Made by a program: the position numbers and the translations under genes. A DNA stretch of 6,320 nt from Planctomycetia bacterium (GTDB lineage Bacteria > Planctomycetota > Planctomycetia > Pirellulales > UBA1268). The stretch is from positions 1 to 6,320 of the forward strand of contig RGVT01000165.1 in NCBI GenBank assembly GCA_010027105.1. Direction: 5' to 3'. A model generated the notes under the pieces. The model saw nothing but the letters and a program-made list of their open reading frames with translations. It made no database searches and was not told the DNA's origin. Of the stretch, positions 5,311 through 6,320 are shown in pieces (the first letter of the stretch is position 1; each line of letters opens with the position of its first letter).

Positions 5311-6072
5311 ATGCGGATCGAACTGCTCCCCTCGAGCGTGCCCCCGTCGGACGCGCAGTTTCTCACGACGTATCTCGTGGACGCCGAGGTGGCGATCGAT
5401 GCCGGGTCCCTCGGCCTGCTGGCCGATCGCGGGCGGCAGCGTCGGGTGCGGCACGTGTTCGTGACCCACGAGCACCTCGACCACATCGCGACGCTGCCGA
5501 TTTTCCTGGAGAACGTCTACGAGCCGGGGCCGGAGAGCGTCGAGCTGCTGGCTTCGGCCGGCGTGCTCGAGTTCCTGCACACCGACGTCTTCAACGGCCG
5601 GGTCTGGCCCGACTTCTTCGCGCTCTCGCGGCCCGAAGACGCCTTCGTGCGGGCGACCGCCATCGAGCCGTTCGCCCCCGTGACTCGGGCCGGCCTCGCC
5701 GTGACGCCGGTGCCGGTGTCGCACGGCACCGACACCCTCGGGCTCGTGGTCGACGACGGCCGAGCGGCCGTCGCGTTTCCGTCCGACACCGGGCCCACGG
5801 ACGCCATTTGGCGGCACCTCGCCGCGGTTCCCAACCTCCGGGCGGTGTTCCTGGAGGCGAGCTTCCCCGACGAGCACGCCGGGCTCGCCGCGGCCGTCGG
5901 CCATCTGTGCAGCGGCTCCTTCGCAGCCGAGACGCGCAAACTCCCGCGCGACGTCCTCTGGATCGTGGTCCACCGCAAGCCCCGCCATGCCGCCGCCATC
6001 GCCCGGCAGATCGCGGCCCTCGGCCTCCCGCGCGTGGAACTCGTGGAGCCCGGGCGCGCCTACGAGTTTTGA
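5311..6072 (+). CDS. Class II 3',5'-cyclic-nucleotide phosphodiesterase (metallo-beta-lactamase fold)
   Basis: A 253-aa enzyme expected to hydrolyse cAMP and/or cGMP to the 5'-nucleotide with a two-metal centre. The metal motif is THEHLDHIATLPIF (52-65; H53, H55, D57, H58), which fits the class II phosphodiesterase signature H-x-H-L-D-H. Further probable ligands are H138 in PVPVSHGTDTLG, D159 in SDTGPTD and H221 in VVHRKPR. The opening MRIELLPSS, the AIDAGSLG stretch (28-35), EFLHTDVFNGRVWPDF (87-102) and VFLEASFPDE (179-188) also fit this family rather than general beta-lactamases or RNase Z. There is no signal peptide, so it should be cytosolic. ATG 5311 is preceded by GGAGG (5297-5301) with 9-nt spacing, supporting an independent start even though the frame is open upstream into the channel gene. 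It follows the channel stop by 29 nt, so the two are probably co-transcribed; the enzyme would lower the ligand of the channel's CNB domain. It ends 5 bp from the convergent typA stop. Confidence 0.87.
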   Translation: MRIELLPSSVPPSDAQFLTTYLVDAEVAIDAGSLGLLADRGRQRRVRHVFVTHEHLDHIATLPIFLENVYEPGPESVELLASAGVLEFLHTDVFNGRVWPDFFALSRPEDAFVRATAIEPFAPVTRAGLAVTPVPVSHGTDTLGLVVDDGRAAVAFPSDTGPTDAIWRHLAAVPNLRAVFLEASFPDEHAGLAAAVGHLCSGSFAAETRKLPRDVLWIVVHRKPRHAAAIARQIAALGLPRVELVEPGRAYEF

Positions 6073-6077
6073 GCCCC

Positions 6078-6320
6078 TCACTTCTGCCGGCTCTGCCGCT
6101 TGCGGTCGTGCTCGGAGAGCAGGATCTTGCGGAGCCGGATCACGTCGGGCGTGACCTCCACGAGCTCGTCGTCCTCGATGTATTCGAGGGCCTCCTCGAG
6201 CGACATGCGCCGCGGCGGCTTCAAGAGAATGTTGCGGTCGCTGCCGCTGGCCCGCATGTTCGTGAGCTTCTTCTCCTTCGTGGGGTTCACGATCATGTCC
6301 TCGCTGCGGGCGTTCTCGCC
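6078..6320 (-). CDS. typA: Ribosome-associated GTPase TypA/BipA, C-terminal end only
   Basis: The minus-strand frame is open from the window edge (6320) to TGA 6080-6078, showing the last 80 residues. It begins GENARSEDMIVNPTKEKKLT, then has NMRASGSD, PPRRMSLEEALEYIEDDELV and EVTPDVIRLRKILL with a basic tail. This is the highly conserved C-terminal domain of TypA/BipA, a translational GTPase of about 600 residues that binds the 70S ribosome and supports growth under stress and at low temperature, and 50S assembly. The GTPase and EF-G-like domains lie outside the window. An internal ATG at 6296-6294 is not the start, because family sequence continues upstream of it. The gene converges on the phosphodiesterase gene with 5 bp between stops, leaving no space for a separate terminator. 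Confidence 0.95.
   Translation of the reverse strand, partial: GENARSEDMIVNPTKEKKLTNMRASGSDRNILLKPPRRMSLEEALEYIEDDELVEVTPDVIRLRKILLSEHDRKRQSRQK

Noticed and set aside
5285..5311. Eight-codon mini-ORF (MEDPGGQA) whose TGA overlaps the phosphodiesterase ATG
   Set aside because: It has no ribosome binding site and follows the channel stop directly; the phosphodiesterase has its own GGAGG. Probably chance.
3421..6072. Single 883-codon open frame running from the outer-membrane gene's 3' side through the channel to the phosphodiesterase
   Set aside because: The first 378 bases are antisense to rpsU and non-coding in style, and the segment 5083-5310 is a low-complexity shadow frame. Ribosome binding sites support separate starts at 3799 and 5311.
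4483..6081. 532-codon minus-strand open frame under the channel and phosphodiesterase genes
   Set aside because: It is antisense to two well-supported genes, rich in Arg/Gly/His, has no domain, and is explained by GC bias.

Overview
The window is very GC-rich bacterial DNA with long GC-biased open frames. The gene content points to a planctomycete, probably near the Pirellulales: a short PEP-CTERM-sorted exported protein, a Legionella-MOMP-like (Lpg1974-type) outer-membrane barrel, ordinary NadC, bS21 and TypA/BipA housekeeping genes, and a cyclic-nucleotide-binding MscS-type channel. This placement is inferred from gene types and base composition, not from a marker phylogeny.

Layout, left to right. 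(1) Positions 1-834 (+) hold nadC, cut at its 5' end by the window edge. (2) Positions 835-1246 have no gene; they carry a good sigma70-like promoter (909-936) and then a leader of about 300 nt with small hairpins. (3) 1247-2065 (+) is a PEP-CTERM protein whose start is uncertain, because the best ribosome binding site points to an out-of-frame ATG at 1231. (4) A 131-bp spacer rich in hairpins leads to (5) an outer-membrane beta-barrel gene at 2197-3408 (+). (6) rpsU (bS21) lies on the minus strand at 3454-3648, converging on the barrel gene; its 3' end lies in a 26-bp tandem duplication (3421-3472). (7) The rpsU/mscS divergent spacer contains a perfect 13-bp all-G/C inverted repeat. (8) 3799-5281 (+) encodes an MscS-family channel with a C-terminal cyclic-nucleotide-binding (CNB) domain, broken by a frameshift near 5080. 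(9) 5311-6072 (+) encodes a class II (metallo-beta-lactamase fold) 3',5'-cyclic-nucleotide phosphodiesterase. (10) 6078-6320 (-) is the C-terminal end of typA/bipA, running off the window.

The most notable part is the channel/phosphodiesterase pair. A putative cyclic-nucleotide-gated small-conductance channel sits 29 nt upstream of an enzyme expected to destroy its ligand, so the two look like a small signalling module. The frameshift falls inside the ligand-binding cassette of the channel. The shifted reading frame has no stop and runs in frame into the phosphodiesterase, so automated annotation would report one channel-phosphodiesterase fusion (3799-6072). Family comparison suggests instead a loss of about 11 nt in the CNB domain. 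No CRISPR array, tRNA, rRNA, insertion sequence or phage feature was seen.
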